DNA of 64,000 nucleotides from Entomomonas sp945283395 (GTDB taxonomy: Bacteria; Pseudomonadota; Gammaproteobacteria; Pseudomonadales; Pseudomonadaceae): NCBI GenBank assembly GCA_946480835.1, contig CAMLLC010000008.1:23125-87124 (forward strand), written 5' to 3'. The translations under genes and the position numbers were made by a program. The notes beneath the pieces were generated by a model. That model was not told where the DNA came from. It saw only the letters and a program-made list of their open reading frames with translations, and searched no databases. This document shows positions 18,930 to 27,897 of this stretch, in pieces (position 1 is the stretch's first letter; the number at the start of each line of letters is the position of its first letter).

Positions 18930-19580
18930 CTACTTAGTCAACGACTCCATTTGTCTTAATAACAGAGCTGCTTGTGTTCTAGTACGTACACCCAATTTAC
19001 GAAATATAGCTGTAATATGGGCTTTTACCGTTGCTTCTGAAACATCTAATTCAAAAGCTATTTGCTTATTTAACATGCCATCACAAACCATAGTTAATAC
19101 TCTGAACTGTTGCGGAGTTAAGCTTGCTAATTTACAACTAGTTTCCTTAGTTTTTTCTTCAATAGCACCTATTGCATCCTCCGCCACATGTGGCCACCAA
19201 GTGTTACCATCTAATACTTCTTGGATAGCCTTTTGTATAGTCTCAAGTGAGCTCGACTTAGGAATAAAACCTACTGCACCAAATTCACGAGACCTATTAA
19301 TAACGATAGCCTCTTCTTGAGCGGAAACCATAACTACAGGAATTTGAGGGTACTGACCACGTAATAAAACTAAACCAGAAAAACCATAAGCTCCTGGCAT
19401 ATTTAAATCTAATAAAACTAAATCCCAATCGGATTTATCAGCTAAACATTTTTCTAAACTAGAAATAGTGTCAACTTCTACCAGTTTGGTATCAGCTCCT
19501 AGACCTAATACTAACGCATGACGAAGTGCATTTCTAAACAACGGATGATCATCCGCAATTAAAATATCATATTTATTCAT
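18930..19580 (-). CDS. erdR: LuxR/NarL-type response regulator, ErdR-like
   Basis: A receiver domain (ILIADDHPLF acidic pocket; phosphoacceptor Asp in LVLLDLNMPG; VMVSAQEE; GFIPKSS with the conserved Lys) is followed by a LuxR helix-turn-helix (ASLTPQQFRVLTMVCDGMLN, then VSEATVKAHITAIFRKLGVR). The protein as a whole matches my memory of Pseudomonas ErdR, which with sensor MxtR controls ethanol and acetate use. The start at MNKYDIL (19580) is chosen because the 25 codons before it are not domain-like. No sensor kinase gene adjoins it. The symbol is by resemblance. Confidence 0.8.
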   Translation of the reverse strand: MNKYDILIADDHPLFRNALRHALVLGLGADTKLVEVDTISSLEKCLADKSDWDLVLLDLNMPGAYGFSGLVLLRGQYPQIPVVMVSAQEEAIVINRSREFGAVGFIPKSSSLETIQKAIQEVLDGNTWWPHVAEDAIGAIEEKTKETSCKLASLTPQQFRVLTMVCDGMLNKQIAFELDVSEATVKAHITAIFRKLGVRTRTQAALLLRQMESLTK

Positions 19581-19733
19581 GCTGTTATATTCCCATCTAT
19601 CTTCTTCCAAAATATAAATTCTGACAACTACAAAAATTTGATAAATAATTTGCAATTGACATAGTTACATCATACCATTTTAAGAGAAAGTTAGTTTTTA
19701 TTTTTACTTTTAAACCTAATCAATATATCCACT

Positions 19734-20615
19734 ATGAAAAGCCCCGTATTTCGTGCTAATATACTAATGCTTATAACTGCCATGATTTGGGGAAGCACTT
19801 TCCTAGTTCAAAACATTGCCATGCAGTATATGGGCGCTCTTACTTTTTCAGGTAGTCGCTTCTTCTTAGGTAGCTTAGCGCTTATTCCTGTCATTCTTTT
19901 TTACAAGAAAAAAAACAATCTTAATTGGTCTAAAGTTTTCTCTAAGCAAACTATTTATGCTGGATTGATATTAGGTATGATGTTAACTCTAGGGATCAAT
20001 CTTCAACAAATAGGTATTAAATATACTACTATCACCAATTCTGGATTTATTACCGGGCTTTACGTTATTATTGTTCCTATTTTAGGATTATTTATAGGCC
20101 AACAAACAAGTTTTGGCACATGGTTAGGCACCCTGCTCGCATTATTTGGCATGGGATTACTTACTCTTAACTCTCAGTTAACTATTAGTTTCGGCGATTT
20201 TATTACTTTAATTAGTGCAATCGCATGGGGGTTTCATGTACTGCTAGCAGGAATTTTAGTAAGCCGTTGCGATCCTATTGCTATTTCCTTCGTACAATGC
20301 TTAGTCTGTAGTATGGTAAGTATTTTACTGGCAATCCCATTAGAAGGACTAACCATTCACTACTCTACACAAGCCGTATTAGCAATTTTCTGCACAGGAA
20401 TTATCTCAGTAAGTATTAGTTTTACTTTACAGTTAATCGCCCAAAAGGATGCCCTTGCCTCTCATGCAGCCATTATTTTATCATTAGAATCAGTCTTCGC
20501 AGCTATTTGCGGAGCGCTTATTTTGAATGAAGCATTGACCCTCAAAGGATATTTAGGGTGTACTCTAATGTTTGCAGGAATGCTAACGGCACAACTATGG
20601 CCTCAGCATAACTAA
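19734..20615 (+). CDS. EamA/DMT-superfamily transporter
   Basis: A 293-residue inner-membrane protein with ten predicted membrane helices in two EamA repeats. The first repeat opens with LITAMIWGSTFLVQNIAM and the second with LISAIAWGFHVLLAGIL. The family exports metabolites or amino acids; the substrate cannot be told from sequence. There is no clear Shine-Dalgarno before the ATG. It converges with the broken DTW gene only 11 bases downstream. Confidence 0.88.
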   Translation: MKSPVFRANILMLITAMIWGSTFLVQNIAMQYMGALTFSGSRFFLGSLALIPVILFYKKKNNLNWSKVFSKQTIYAGLILGMMLTLGINLQQIGIKYTTITNSGFITGLYVIIVPILGLFIGQQTSFGTWLGTLLALFGMGLLTLNSQLTISFGDFITLISAIAWGFHVLLAGILVSRCDPIAISFVQCLVCSMVSILLAIPLEGLTIHYSTQAVLAIFCTGIISVSISFTLQLIAQKDALASHAAIILSLESVFAAICGALILNEALTLKGYLGCTLMFAGMLTAQLWPQHN

Positions 20616-20626
20616 GGAACATAAGA

Positions 20627-21355
20627 CTAATTAGATTGCATTGTTAATGCTTGTTTATGCAATAAATTATTAATATCGATTGGCTTTGTTTCTCTAGCTG
20701 CCAAATAATGTTCTGTAAACAAACCAAACCATATATCCAGCACTGAAGCTATAGATTTTTCATTTGCTAATTCTAAGCATAGTATAGCTACCTCAGCAGT
20801 AAATAAACGCTCTGCGTGTATAGAACGCCTTAATTTATAACGAGAATTTTGGTTAGGATTTAGACTCAATACAGGTATATTATCTAAATAAGGGCTTTTG
20901 CGAAACATTTTTCTAGCTTCAGACCAAGTGCCATCTAAGAGAATAAACAATGGTTTTTTATCACTTACTATTTGCTTAGTTACCCGCTCTTGGTTAGCAT
21001 ATTCTTCAGGAAATACCAAATAAGGTTGCCAAATAGGATTCTATATTAATGCCTTTACCTCTGCCATATTACCTGTACGCGTCCAACTATAAGCAAAAGT
21101 ATTAGGCACAATGTCTGCAATTAACCACCCCATATTAGTGGGTTTAAAAGGTTCGGAGTCATACATTAATAAACACATTCTCACCTTACTGCACTGAATA
21201 GTTGGCTGCCAAAAACAAATACAATAACGCTCATCTAAGCGGCAACGTGGGCAACGAACAACCTGATGTCCTCTTGCTAAAAAAGGTTTAGTACTTTTAG
21301 CCTTACGAATTGCTTTCAATCGTGCAACGGCATGTGGATATTGATCAATTGTCAT
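20627..21355 (-). pseudogene. DTW-domain tRNA-uridine aminocarboxypropyltransferase, split by an in-frame amber
   Basis: The two halves lie in the same frame. Codons 1-104 (21355 down to 21044) carry the zinc-ribbon-like CPRCRLDERYCIC and the start of the domain. Codon 105 is TAG (21043-21041), then the frame continues NPIWQPYLVFPEEYA into LFILLDGTWSEARKMFRKSP, where the DTW motif (DGTW) lies, and on to the end. Homologues read straight through here, so a single change such as CAG to TAG would explain it. TapT-type enzymes make acp3U in tRNA. It may be a real nonsense mutation, a sequencing error, or suppressed in the cell. The gene's 5' end overlaps its upstream neighbour's stop by one base. 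Confidence 0.85.
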
Positions 21356-22161
21356 TAATAAGGGGAACGATTATCTAATTGTTTTTGCATATTTTGTAAT
21401 TTTTTTTGTATATCCTCTAATTGCTGTTTGAAATTGGTCTGCAAAGTTTCTAAAGACTGATTAGCCGTTGTATCTAACTGGCTACGTAATAATAATAAAT
21501 CATCTTGTATACTTTTAACGGTCTGAGGTAAATTTTGCTTTTTAATATTTTTTATATCTTCAGTTAACAATTTAAAAGCCTCTTCAGAAATTTGTGTATT
21601 TTTAAGCGCAGTAATTTCATGGGCTAACTCGTCTATCTGCTTGTTTCTATCATTAGCGTTTAATTTAGCTAATTCCATTAATCTCTCTTGCAGATGATTA
21701 AGCTGTTTATCATAAACATCTTGTTTTACAATAAGTTTTTGCTGTATATCTGCAAGATTTATTAGCTTACTTGCTAACTGTTTATTTTGGACTCTGATGT
21801 TTTCTAAGTTTTCTTTAACTATTGCTTGTTGTTTGTTAAATTGATCAGCTATTTTCAATAATTGCCCATTAGTAGTTTGAGCTAATATAGAATATGACGT
21901 AGTTTTTTCATCTAATTGTTGTCGTACACTATCGGCAGTCTGCTTACAAATCCAAAAAAGGCCAACCATTACGACAGAATATAATATAAATAATAATAAT
22001 AAAATATAGCCCCAAAATCTTTTAGAGCTGGTATTAACAGGTGGCATTTCCTTAGCAAATTTATGATGAATTGACTCCCTTTGCTGCTCTTCCAAACAAT
22101 CTTCCTTATCTATTGTTAAACTAGGAATATTGATAGGGTCATCTTTTAAATCATTACGCAT
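21355..22161 (-). CDS. Membrane-anchored coiled-coil protein
   Basis: No family recognised. The 50-residue N-terminus is hydrophilic and there is one membrane segment at about residues 50-73 (GYILLLLFILYSVVMVGLFW). From about 75 to the end it is a long coiled coil rich in Gln, Lys and Leu, which would place most of the protein in the periplasm. Its stop overlaps the DTW gene start (TAATG), so the two form one transcription unit. The coiled coil makes false similarity likely, so I assign no function. Confidence 0.75.
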   Translation of the reverse strand: MRNDLKDDPINIPSLTIDKEDCLEEQQRESIHHKFAKEMPPVNTSSKRFWGYILLLLFILYSVVMVGLFWICKQTADSVRQQLDEKTTSYSILAQTTNGQLLKIADQFNKQQAIVKENLENIRVQNKQLASKLINLADIQQKLIVKQDVYDKQLNHLQERLMELAKLNANDRNKQIDELAHEITALKNTQISEEAFKLLTEDIKNIKKQNLPQTVKSIQDDLLLLRSQLDTTANQSLETLQTNFKQQLEDIQKKLQNMQKQLDNRSPY

Positions 22162-22284
22162 AACTTATTTTTTTCATTAGCCAATTAATAAGCTGGCAAG
22201 TATACTCCTGTTATCTAACTAACAATAACTACTCTTTGCTATATTGAAATTGAATATTATTGATAAACCTGTAGACTATTCTTA

Positions 22285-22390
22285 TCTCTTGTCGGGATGC
22301 CTAAATGGCTGAGCCTTATGTCATTCAACCTAATCAGGTTAAAACATTTCACAGTTCAGCGAATTTGAAACGCTTGCCGAACTCACCAAA
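22285..22390 (+). promoter_or_regulatory. Degenerate TPP (thiamine) riboswitch-like element
   Basis: GTCGGGATGCC, then GGCTGAG (22307-22313), resembles the first helices of a TPP riboswitch. About 14 bases on, CAACCTAATCAGGTTAAAAC (22326-22345) resembles its second conserved arm. CAGCGAA and a closing TTGCCGAAC follow. The GAAGGGA of the last helix is lost (CGAATTTGA instead), so ligand binding is doubtful. The 340 bases after it on the plus strand hold no gene I can recognise. Most likely a relic. Confidence 0.4.
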
Positions 22391-22733
22391 ATCATTTGGC
22401 TACATAAAGTACAAACTAGTATTTAGATTTTAGTTATAACCAAATATTCCTAACAATAAAGGTTTAGATAAAAACTTATAGGTAAGAAGCTACTTTAATG
22501 ATAAAAATTATTATCTAAGTCATTGCACTTCGTCTAACCTATTAGAAACGATTTCAAGTTTCATTAAGCAAAATGTTTAGGCTTATCTAAAACTTAAAAC
22601 TCTAGTTAAATCTGCTAGAATCTTACATTATTGCTAGGTTAACTAACAAATGACATTATTTTAAAAAACTTTTGCTTTGCAAGAGCAAGTTAGAAATAAC
22701 TACTAATAAAGGAATTCGGAAAGGCGTGCTTCC

Positions 22734-22892
22734 CTAATTAATGAGATGTATGATAGCTCTAATAAAGCCTATAGGGAAAAAAATGATATCTAAAATTGCC
22801 CACAAAATATTATTGGCCTGAATATCTTTAACACATGCATATATACACATAATTATGCCAATAGTTGCGAAAATTGAACTACCTATAAACAT
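22734..22892 (-). CDS. Small membrane protein, 52 residues
   Basis: The ATG at 22892 has GGAG eight bases upstream, and the frame runs 52 codons to TAG. The product is mostly two hydrophobic segments (about residues 2-20, IGSSIFATIGIIMCIYAC, and 30-50, LWAILDIIFFPIGFIRAIIH) joined by KDIQANN. No family recognised. The clean ribosome site, membrane-type composition and isolation in a 940-base gap are the case for a real gene. It could be an inner-membrane regulator peptide or a toxin-like peptide, but nothing proves either. Confidence 0.6.
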   Translation of the reverse strand: MFIGSSIFATIGIIMCIYACVKDIQANNILWAILDIIFFPIGFIRAIIHLIN

Positions 22893-23103
22893 ATTGTTAA
22901 CTCCAAAACTCAAATTAACAATAGTCTATAAATATTAGTTTATTATGAAAATAGATAATTAGTATCTATAAGATATTAAACTCTGAATACCTCTTATTAC
23001 TCTCTATAAAGGAGCGTTACAAAAGAATAACTCAAGATGTTCTATAGAAGAAACATTTAAATGGGCTAACATCAATAAATATCTCATGCTGCTAAAATCG
23101 TTT

Positions 23104-24003
23104 TTATTGACAAGCTAACACTCCTTTAGCTAGCTTATCGAGTAATTGCAAATAACCATTTGCAGCAACTTCAATATCGGCCCCCATAGCATCTAACATA
23201 AAAACTTTAGCCTCTGTACCATGAGTTAATGTATCAGACAACTTAGGTTTTACGGGAGGTTCATAAAAAACACAGCTATTACCTACCTGTTGGAGACGTT
23301 TTCTCATTTCTGCTACATGCTTTACACCCGGCTGCACACCAGCGCTTATGTTAAATATTCCAGCATGTTTTATTTGATAAGCATCTTCAAAATAATCATA
23401 AGTTTCATGAAATACAAAAAAAGGCTTTAAATTAACCTTGGCAAAATAATGATGAATAGTTTTATCAGTAACAGCTAAATCCGTTAAAAACTGATTAAGA
23501 TTTTGTTCATATTGTTTACTATTGCTTGGATCTAATGCTATTAGATCTGCTGCCATCTGCTCTGCAATAGCTTTAGCATTTACTGGGCTGAGCCATAGAT
23601 GAGGATCAAGACTACCTAATTGATGGTCATGGTCATGCTCATCATGATTCTCATTGTTATCACCAAAATGTCGTAATTTAATAGTAGCTAATCCTTGTAT
23701 AGCAATGGTTGGCTTCTTTCTGTTAGCTACTGTTTTGATCAAAAAAATCTCCATATCAGGGCCAATCCAATAAAAAAGATCAGCGCCCTGAATTTTTTGA
23801 ATATCTGCTGGTCGCAAAGCATAATGATGAGGAGATACGCCGACAGGTAATAGTACATCTGGATTACCTATATCTTTTTGAATGGCAGCGGCTATAAGCT
23901 GCAAAGGCTTAATACTGGTAAGCAAATTAACTTCTTTAGTAAAAGCTAGATTAGGAACAATAACCAGCAATAAACTGAGTAGGAATGTTTTAATGGAACG
24001 CAT
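23104..24003 (-). CDS. znuA: Zinc ABC transporter substrate-binding protein ZnuA
   Basis: Periplasmic zinc-binding protein that feeds ZnuB. The ATG at 24003 follows AAAGGTG with good spacing and starts a signal peptide (MRSIKTFLLSLLLVIVPNLA). The metal ligands are in VGVSPHHYALRP and FFVFHETYDYFEDAY, and the family's His-rich loop is present (HDEHDHDHQ, about residues 120-130). One Cys near the end (GNSCVFYEP) is typical. It diverges from zur-znuCB, with a Zur box between. Confidence 0.96.
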   Translation of the reverse strand: MRSIKTFLLSLLLVIVPNLAFTKEVNLLTSIKPLQLIAAAIQKDIGNPDVLLPVGVSPHHYALRPADIQKIQGADLFYWIGPDMEIFLIKTVANRKKPTIAIQGLATIKLRHFGDNNENHDEHDHDHQLGSLDPHLWLSPVNAKAIAEQMAADLIALDPSNSKQYEQNLNQFLTDLAVTDKTIHHYFAKVNLKPFFVFHETYDYFEDAYQIKHAGIFNISAGVQPGVKHVAEMRKRLQQVGNSCVFYEPPVKPKLSDTLTHGTEAKVFMLDAMGADIEVAANGYLQLLDKLAKGVLACQ

Positions 24004-24023
24004 ATAGATCACCTTTGTTATTT

Positions 24024-24036
24024 GTTATATAATAAC
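24024..24036. promoter_or_regulatory. Zur box in the znuA / zur-znuCB divergent promoter
   Basis: GTTATATAATAAC is a dyad (GTTAT, three bases, ATAAC) in the 59 bases between znuA and zur. With its flanks (TTT before, ATAACATTT after) it is close to the gammaproteobacterial Zur consensus built on GTTATA-TATAAC. One site can repress both directions when zinc is plentiful. Confidence 0.75.
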
Positions 24037-24062
24037 ATAACATTTATTAGGTTTGATATCAG

Positions 24063-24554
24063 ATGACCATAAAACCTTTAGCTTATACTCCTCATAATCA
24101 CCAAATATGTATCAATCAAGCCTTACAACAAGCAGAACAATATTGTGTTGAACATAGGATTCGTTTAACCTCCTTAAGACGTAGAATTTTTGCTATGATT
24201 TGGCAAAGCCATAAACCTTTAGGAGCTTATGAAATTCTTAATAGACTGATGAAGGAAGATGGACGCAATGCTGCTCCTCCAACAGTATATAGAACCTTAG
24301 ATTTTTTATTAGAAAATAACTTGATTCATCGTATTGCTTTGCTTAATGCATTTATAGGTTGCAGTCATCCAGGCAACTATCACCAAGGCTATTTTCTTAT
24401 TTGTAGCAAATGTGGCAATGTTTTAGAGTTAAAACAAACAACTGTTAATCAAACTATTGAAAAACTGGCTAAACAAAAAGGTTTTTTAATTAAGCAGCAA
24501 ACAGTTGAGGTGAAAGGCCTCTGTAATTACTGTCAAGAGCATACAAATGAATGA
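24063..24554 (+). CDS. zur: Zinc uptake regulator Zur (Fur family)
   Basis: A zinc-sensing repressor. The N-terminal winged helix contains RLTSLRRRIFAMIWQSHKPL, then AYEILNRL, and APPTVYRTLDFLLENNLIHRI as recognition helix and wing. The C-terminal dimer domain has CSHPGNYHQGYFLICSKCGN with Cys pair, and a final CNYCQEH giving the second pair of the structural zinc site. It starts the operon zur-znuC-znuB, overlaps znuC by eight bases, and should repress its own promoter. Confidence 0.95.
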   Translation: MTIKPLAYTPHNHQICINQALQQAEQYCVEHRIRLTSLRRRIFAMIWQSHKPLGAYEILNRLMKEDGRNAAPPTVYRTLDFLLENNLIHRIALLNAFIGCSHPGNYHQGYFLICSKCGNVLELKQTTVNQTIEKLAKQKGFLIKQQTVEVKGLCNYCQEHTNE

Positions 24555-25314
24555 ACTTATTAAGTTATCTGCTATTTCTGTCAAGTTACAAGAGCAAGAG
24601 ATTCTTACTGATATTGACTTTACTTTTTATAGTAATCAAATAGTAACAGTTGTTGGCCCCAATGGTGCTGGCAAAACTACTTTATTAAAAACTTTGCTAG
24701 GACTTATTAAACCAACCAAAGGCAATGTTTGGCGTAAAACTGGCTTAACCATTGGCTATGTTCCTCAAAAATTACAACTTAATCCAAGTTTACCTTTAAC
24801 CGTAACAAGATTTTTAAAATTGTTACCTCATGTCAATACTCAGCAGATTAATCAAGTTATGGGAGAAGTAGGTGCCCTTCACATACTAAATAGATCTATG
24901 CAAACTATCTCTGGCGGCGAATTACAACGAGTACTGCTGGCTCGAGCTTTACTAAGAAAACCTGAATTATTAGTGTTAGATGAACCTACTCAGGGCATAG
25001 ACATCAATGGTCAGGTTGGACTTTATCAATTGATTAGTATTGTCTGTAAAAAATATCAGTGTGGTGTGCTGATGGTTTCTCATGATTTAAATTTAGTGAT
25101 GGCTAATACTGATAAGGTTATTTGTCTTAATAAACATATTTGTTGTTCTGGACACCCCGCACAAGTAAGTAATGACCCTGCTTTTAAAGAACTATTTGGT
25201 GATTTTGCTAACAGCTTCGCTGTTTATCATCATCACCATGATCATCAACATAACTTGCAAGGTAGTATTGTAAATATAACTCAGCCTCCTAGAGACGATT
25301 GTCACCATGCCTGA
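24547..25314 (+). CDS. znuC: Zinc ABC transporter ATPase ZnuC
   Basis: ATPase of the zinc importer. It has Walker A (VVGPNGAGKTTLLK), signature (ISGGELQRVLLARAL), Walker B (LLVLDEPTQGIDINGQ) and H-loop (LMVSHDLN). The tail carries a His cluster (YHHHHDHQH) common in ZnuC, a possible metal-handling end. It overlaps zur by eight bases and znuB by eight, so translation is coupled. Confidence 0.96.
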   Translation: MNELIKLSAISVKLQEQEILTDIDFTFYSNQIVTVVGPNGAGKTTLLKTLLGLIKPTKGNVWRKTGLTIGYVPQKLQLNPSLPLTVTRFLKLLPHVNTQQINQVMGEVGALHILNRSMQTISGGELQRVLLARALLRKPELLVLDEPTQGIDINGQVGLYQLISIVCKKYQCGVLMVSHDLNLVMANTDKVICLNKHICCSGHPAQVSNDPAFKELFGDFANSFAVYHHHHDHQHNLQGSIVNITQPPRDDCHHA

Positions 25315-26092
25315 TTTTATACTCTATGCACTTGTAGCAGGTTTAGCACTAGCTGTTGTAGCTGGGCCGTTAGGCTCTTTTGTAGTATGGCGAAAAATGG
25401 CCTATTTTGGAGATACCTTATCCCATGCGTCTTTATTAGGTGTAGCATTAGGTTTCGTGTTGAAAATTAACTTAACCTTTGCGATTATTATTTGTTGTAT
25501 TTTAGTGGCTATATTATTAGTTAGTTTGCAGCGTAAACAACCATTAGCATCAGATACTCTGTTGGGTATTCTAGCTCATAGTACATTATCATTGGGGCTA
25601 GTCGTATTGAGTTTTATGCCAGATGTTAAAGTAAACTTAATGGACTATTTATTCGGCGATATTCTAACTATAACGGCTAGTGATTTATATTGGATTGTAG
25701 GAGGAAGTAGCTTTGTCCTACTATTAATTATTTTATTATGGCAACAATTATTATCTATTACGGTTCATGAAGAGCTTGCAGCAGTTGAAGGATTACCTGT
25801 TACTGCAATTAGATTAGCACTCATGTTAATGGTGGCTATAGTTATTGCAGTAGCCATGAAAATAGTTGGTGTCTTGCTAATAGCTTCGTTATTGGTAATT
25901 CCTCCAGCTACTGCAAGATTTCATACTGCAAGTCCTGAACAAATGGCGATAAGTGCTAGTATTTTAGGTATGTTATCTATCTGCTTAGGCTTAGCCTTTT
26001 CTTATTATTCAAATGCTCCTGCAGGTCCAGCTATTGTTCTTTCAACTGCCATGTTATTTATCGTAAGTTTTATATTTAGGAGAAAATCCTAG
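25307..26092 (+). CDS. znuB: Zinc ABC transporter permease ZnuB
   Basis: Inner-membrane permease of the ABC-3 family with about eight membrane segments. FVVWRKMAYFGDTLSHASLLGVALG and DYLFGDILT are hallmark stretches, and VVGVLLIASLLVIPPATAR-type sequence occurs late. The 261-residue length is normal. It is last gene of zur-znuCB. The 204 bases that follow hold no gene I can see. Confidence 0.96.
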   Translation: MPDFILYALVAGLALAVVAGPLGSFVVWRKMAYFGDTLSHASLLGVALGFVLKINLTFAIIICCILVAILLVSLQRKQPLASDTLLGILAHSTLSLGLVVLSFMPDVKVNLMDYLFGDILTITASDLYWIVGGSSFVLLLIILLWQQLLSITVHEELAAVEGLPVTAIRLALMLMVAIVIAVAMKIVGVLLIASLLVIPPATARFHTASPEQMAISASILGMLSICLGLAFSYYSNAPAGPAIVLSTAMLFIVSFIFRRKS

Positions 26093-26296
26093 CTTTCCAA
26101 TATTTACCTACTCTTTTTTAGTTTTTTCTTTAGCAGCAAGCATATTAGCCGTCATAAAAAATCGTACAATGCTTTGTAAAATATTAATAATTTAATTAAA
26201 TACTATGACAAACTTATTGGAATCAATTGTTTCCTCCTGTAATTAATGGAATTTTTTATTATGAATAACTATTAACATCTTTTAAATCAATATTAT

Positions 26297-26737
26297 TTAA
26301 TCTTTAACTTTACAAGCAATCTGCCATACAGCTAAGGCATCACTCTTAGGAGAAGTATCAATTGCTGTAAAGGGTAAGGTAGGATCAGCATCTTGCTCTT
26401 CTAAAATTTTGCCTTTACCAAAAAAGTATTCATGTAATGTTTGTTTGCCTATCTTAGATGTTTTATCAACGCAGTTAATACTTAGCTCTGTTACATACGA
26501 AATTGGTAACGCATTAGTTAGTACAGTTTTAGTTGGGTCGGCATGCCGCTCTTGAAAAGAAGGAATATTAACAACCATTATGACGGTCTTAATGTTGGGA
26601 TTTTTTTTATCAACCATCACTGTATCTTTTTTAATAAAGATATGAGAATCTTTACTGGTTTCATACCAACTAGCTTCTGCAGCCCAAAGATTTGATGCAC
26701 AAGTTAAAGCAATCATTGCAGCTAATATTTTTTTCAT
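26297..26737 (-). CDS. Surface-adhesin E-like secreted protein
   Basis: A 146-residue secreted protein with signal peptide MKKILAAMIALTCASNLWAA. The mature part (SWYETSKDSHIFIKKDTV, later CVDKTSKIGKQTLHEYFFG, and a last Cys in VWQIACKVKD) has the pattern of the surface-adhesin protein E-like domain: an early Trp and Tyr, then two Cys far apart in beta strands. In Haemophilus protein E binds host proteins; many bacteria carry uncharacterised relatives and host binding here is only a possibility. The start at 26737 gives the clean signal peptide; 29 codons upstream do not look coding. Confidence 0.65.
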   Translation of the reverse strand: MKKILAAMIALTCASNLWAAEASWYETSKDSHIFIKKDTVMVDKKNPNIKTVIMVVNIPSFQERHADPTKTVLTNALPISYVTELSINCVDKTSKIGKQTLHEYFFGKGKILEEQDADPTLPFTAIDTSPKSDALAVWQIACKVKD

Positions 26738-27188
26738 GAAACAAGCCACCCTATCATTTATATAAAATTTATACTTTATTATAATTGATGAATCATTAAT
26801 AGGTGAAATAGTGACAAAAAGCACAAATTGGATTATATATTAATCCAATCTGTTATAGATAGATAGCTTCTGCCAGATAAAAAATATCTTTGCTATTTGA
26901 TTGATAATAAATAGTATCTCTATAAAAATCTGTCAGTTACTTAGTTAGGTTAAAATAGTGCACTAAAAAACATTTTTTGTTCTTTTATATATAATTATTT
27001 ATTACAATTCATATTTATTTAATTTTATCTTATGTTTTATAGTTACTTTACGGTGAATAATTAATTTTGAATTATATTTTTATTTGTATTTGCATAACTA
27101 TCTGAAAATATTAGTTTGTATCTTAACTTATTGAAATTTATTCTTGATTACAATCTAATCGTTTTGTAGCCAAGTAAGGAGAAACCAA
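26738..27188. other. Divergent intergenic region, with a 9-bp hairpin at 26827-26849
   Basis: About 450 bases between the adhesin-E-like gene (minus) and the nitroreductase (plus), so both promoters should be here. ATTGGATTA (26827-26835) pairs perfectly with TAATCCAAT (26841-26849), roughly 90 bases upstream of the minus-strand gene, a possible operator. The rest is very AT-rich. An antisense frame over the nitroreductase start looks like a shadow. Confidence 0.5.
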
Positions 27189-27833
27189 ATGAATATAGCT
27201 GAAGTTGCAATGAAACGCTTTACTGCTAAAGAGTACGATGGCAATAAAAAAATACCTGAGCAACAAATAAAGGATCTGTATACTGTCTTGCGTAATAGCC
27301 CATCCTCTGTAAACTCTCAACCTTGGCATTTTTTTATAATTAGTTCTGCACAAGGAAAGCAAAAAATTATGCCAGCCATTTTTGAATTTAATCATGAACG
27401 TATAACTAATGCCTCACATATAGTAGTGTTTTGTGCTAAATCTCCTATAACTGAGCAACATCTTCAAAACTTGTTAGTTCAAGAGGAACAAGATGGGCGT
27501 TTCGCAACTGCTGATTTAAAGAAAAAAACTGATGAGGGCCGTCGTTACTTCGTAGGAATAAATAGTAATACCCCAGAGCAACAACTCTCATGGGAAAGCA
27601 AACAAGTTTATATTGCTTTAGGGAATCTTATGTTAGCAGCAAAAACTATGGGCATAGACAGTACACCTATTGAAGGTTTTAGCACTCAAAAAATGGATGA
27701 AATCTTAAACCTACCAGAGAAAGGGCTAGCTAGTGTAGTAGTAGCCAGCTTAGGCTATCATACTGAACATGATTACAATGCTCACCTTCCCAAATCTAGA
27801 CTACCTGAAGCACAACTATTTACTTTTATGTAA
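27189..27833 (+). CDS. nfsB: Oxygen-insensitive NAD(P)H nitroreductase, NfsB type
   Basis: An FMN flavoprotein reducing nitroaromatics and quinones with two electrons. RFTAKEYD, then LRNSPSSVNSQPWHFFII is the FMN-contact start. AKTMGIDSTPIEGF and VVVASLGYHTEHDYN (the GY..ED-like tail) complete the fold. It is 214 residues, a normal length, with AAGGAG about nine bases before the ATG. The NfsB subgroup is by overall resemblance. Confidence 0.85.
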   Translation: MNIAEVAMKRFTAKEYDGNKKIPEQQIKDLYTVLRNSPSSVNSQPWHFFIISSAQGKQKIMPAIFEFNHERITNASHIVVFCAKSPITEQHLQNLLVQEEQDGRFATADLKKKTDEGRRYFVGINSNTPEQQLSWESKQVYIALGNLMLAAKTMGIDSTPIEGFSTQKMDEILNLPEKGLASVVVASLGYHTEHDYNAHLPKSRLPEAQLFTFM

Positions 27834-27839
27834 AATTCA

Positions 27840-27875
27840 CAGATTAAAGCTGCTTGATTGGCTAGCTTTAATCTG
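27840..27875. terminator. Hairpin between nitroreductase and pyrE
   Basis: CAGATTAAAGCT (27840-27851) pairs perfectly with AGCTTTAATCTG (27864-27875), a 12-bp stem with a 12-base loop between convergent genes. T runs are weak on both sides. Confidence 0.6.
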
Positions 27876-27897
27876 CTAAATAATCAACTAATATAAT

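Noticed and set aside
27138..27395. Antisense frame of 85 codons over the nitroreductase start
   Set aside because: It shadows a well-supported gene on the other strand and has no family-like sequence or ribosome site.
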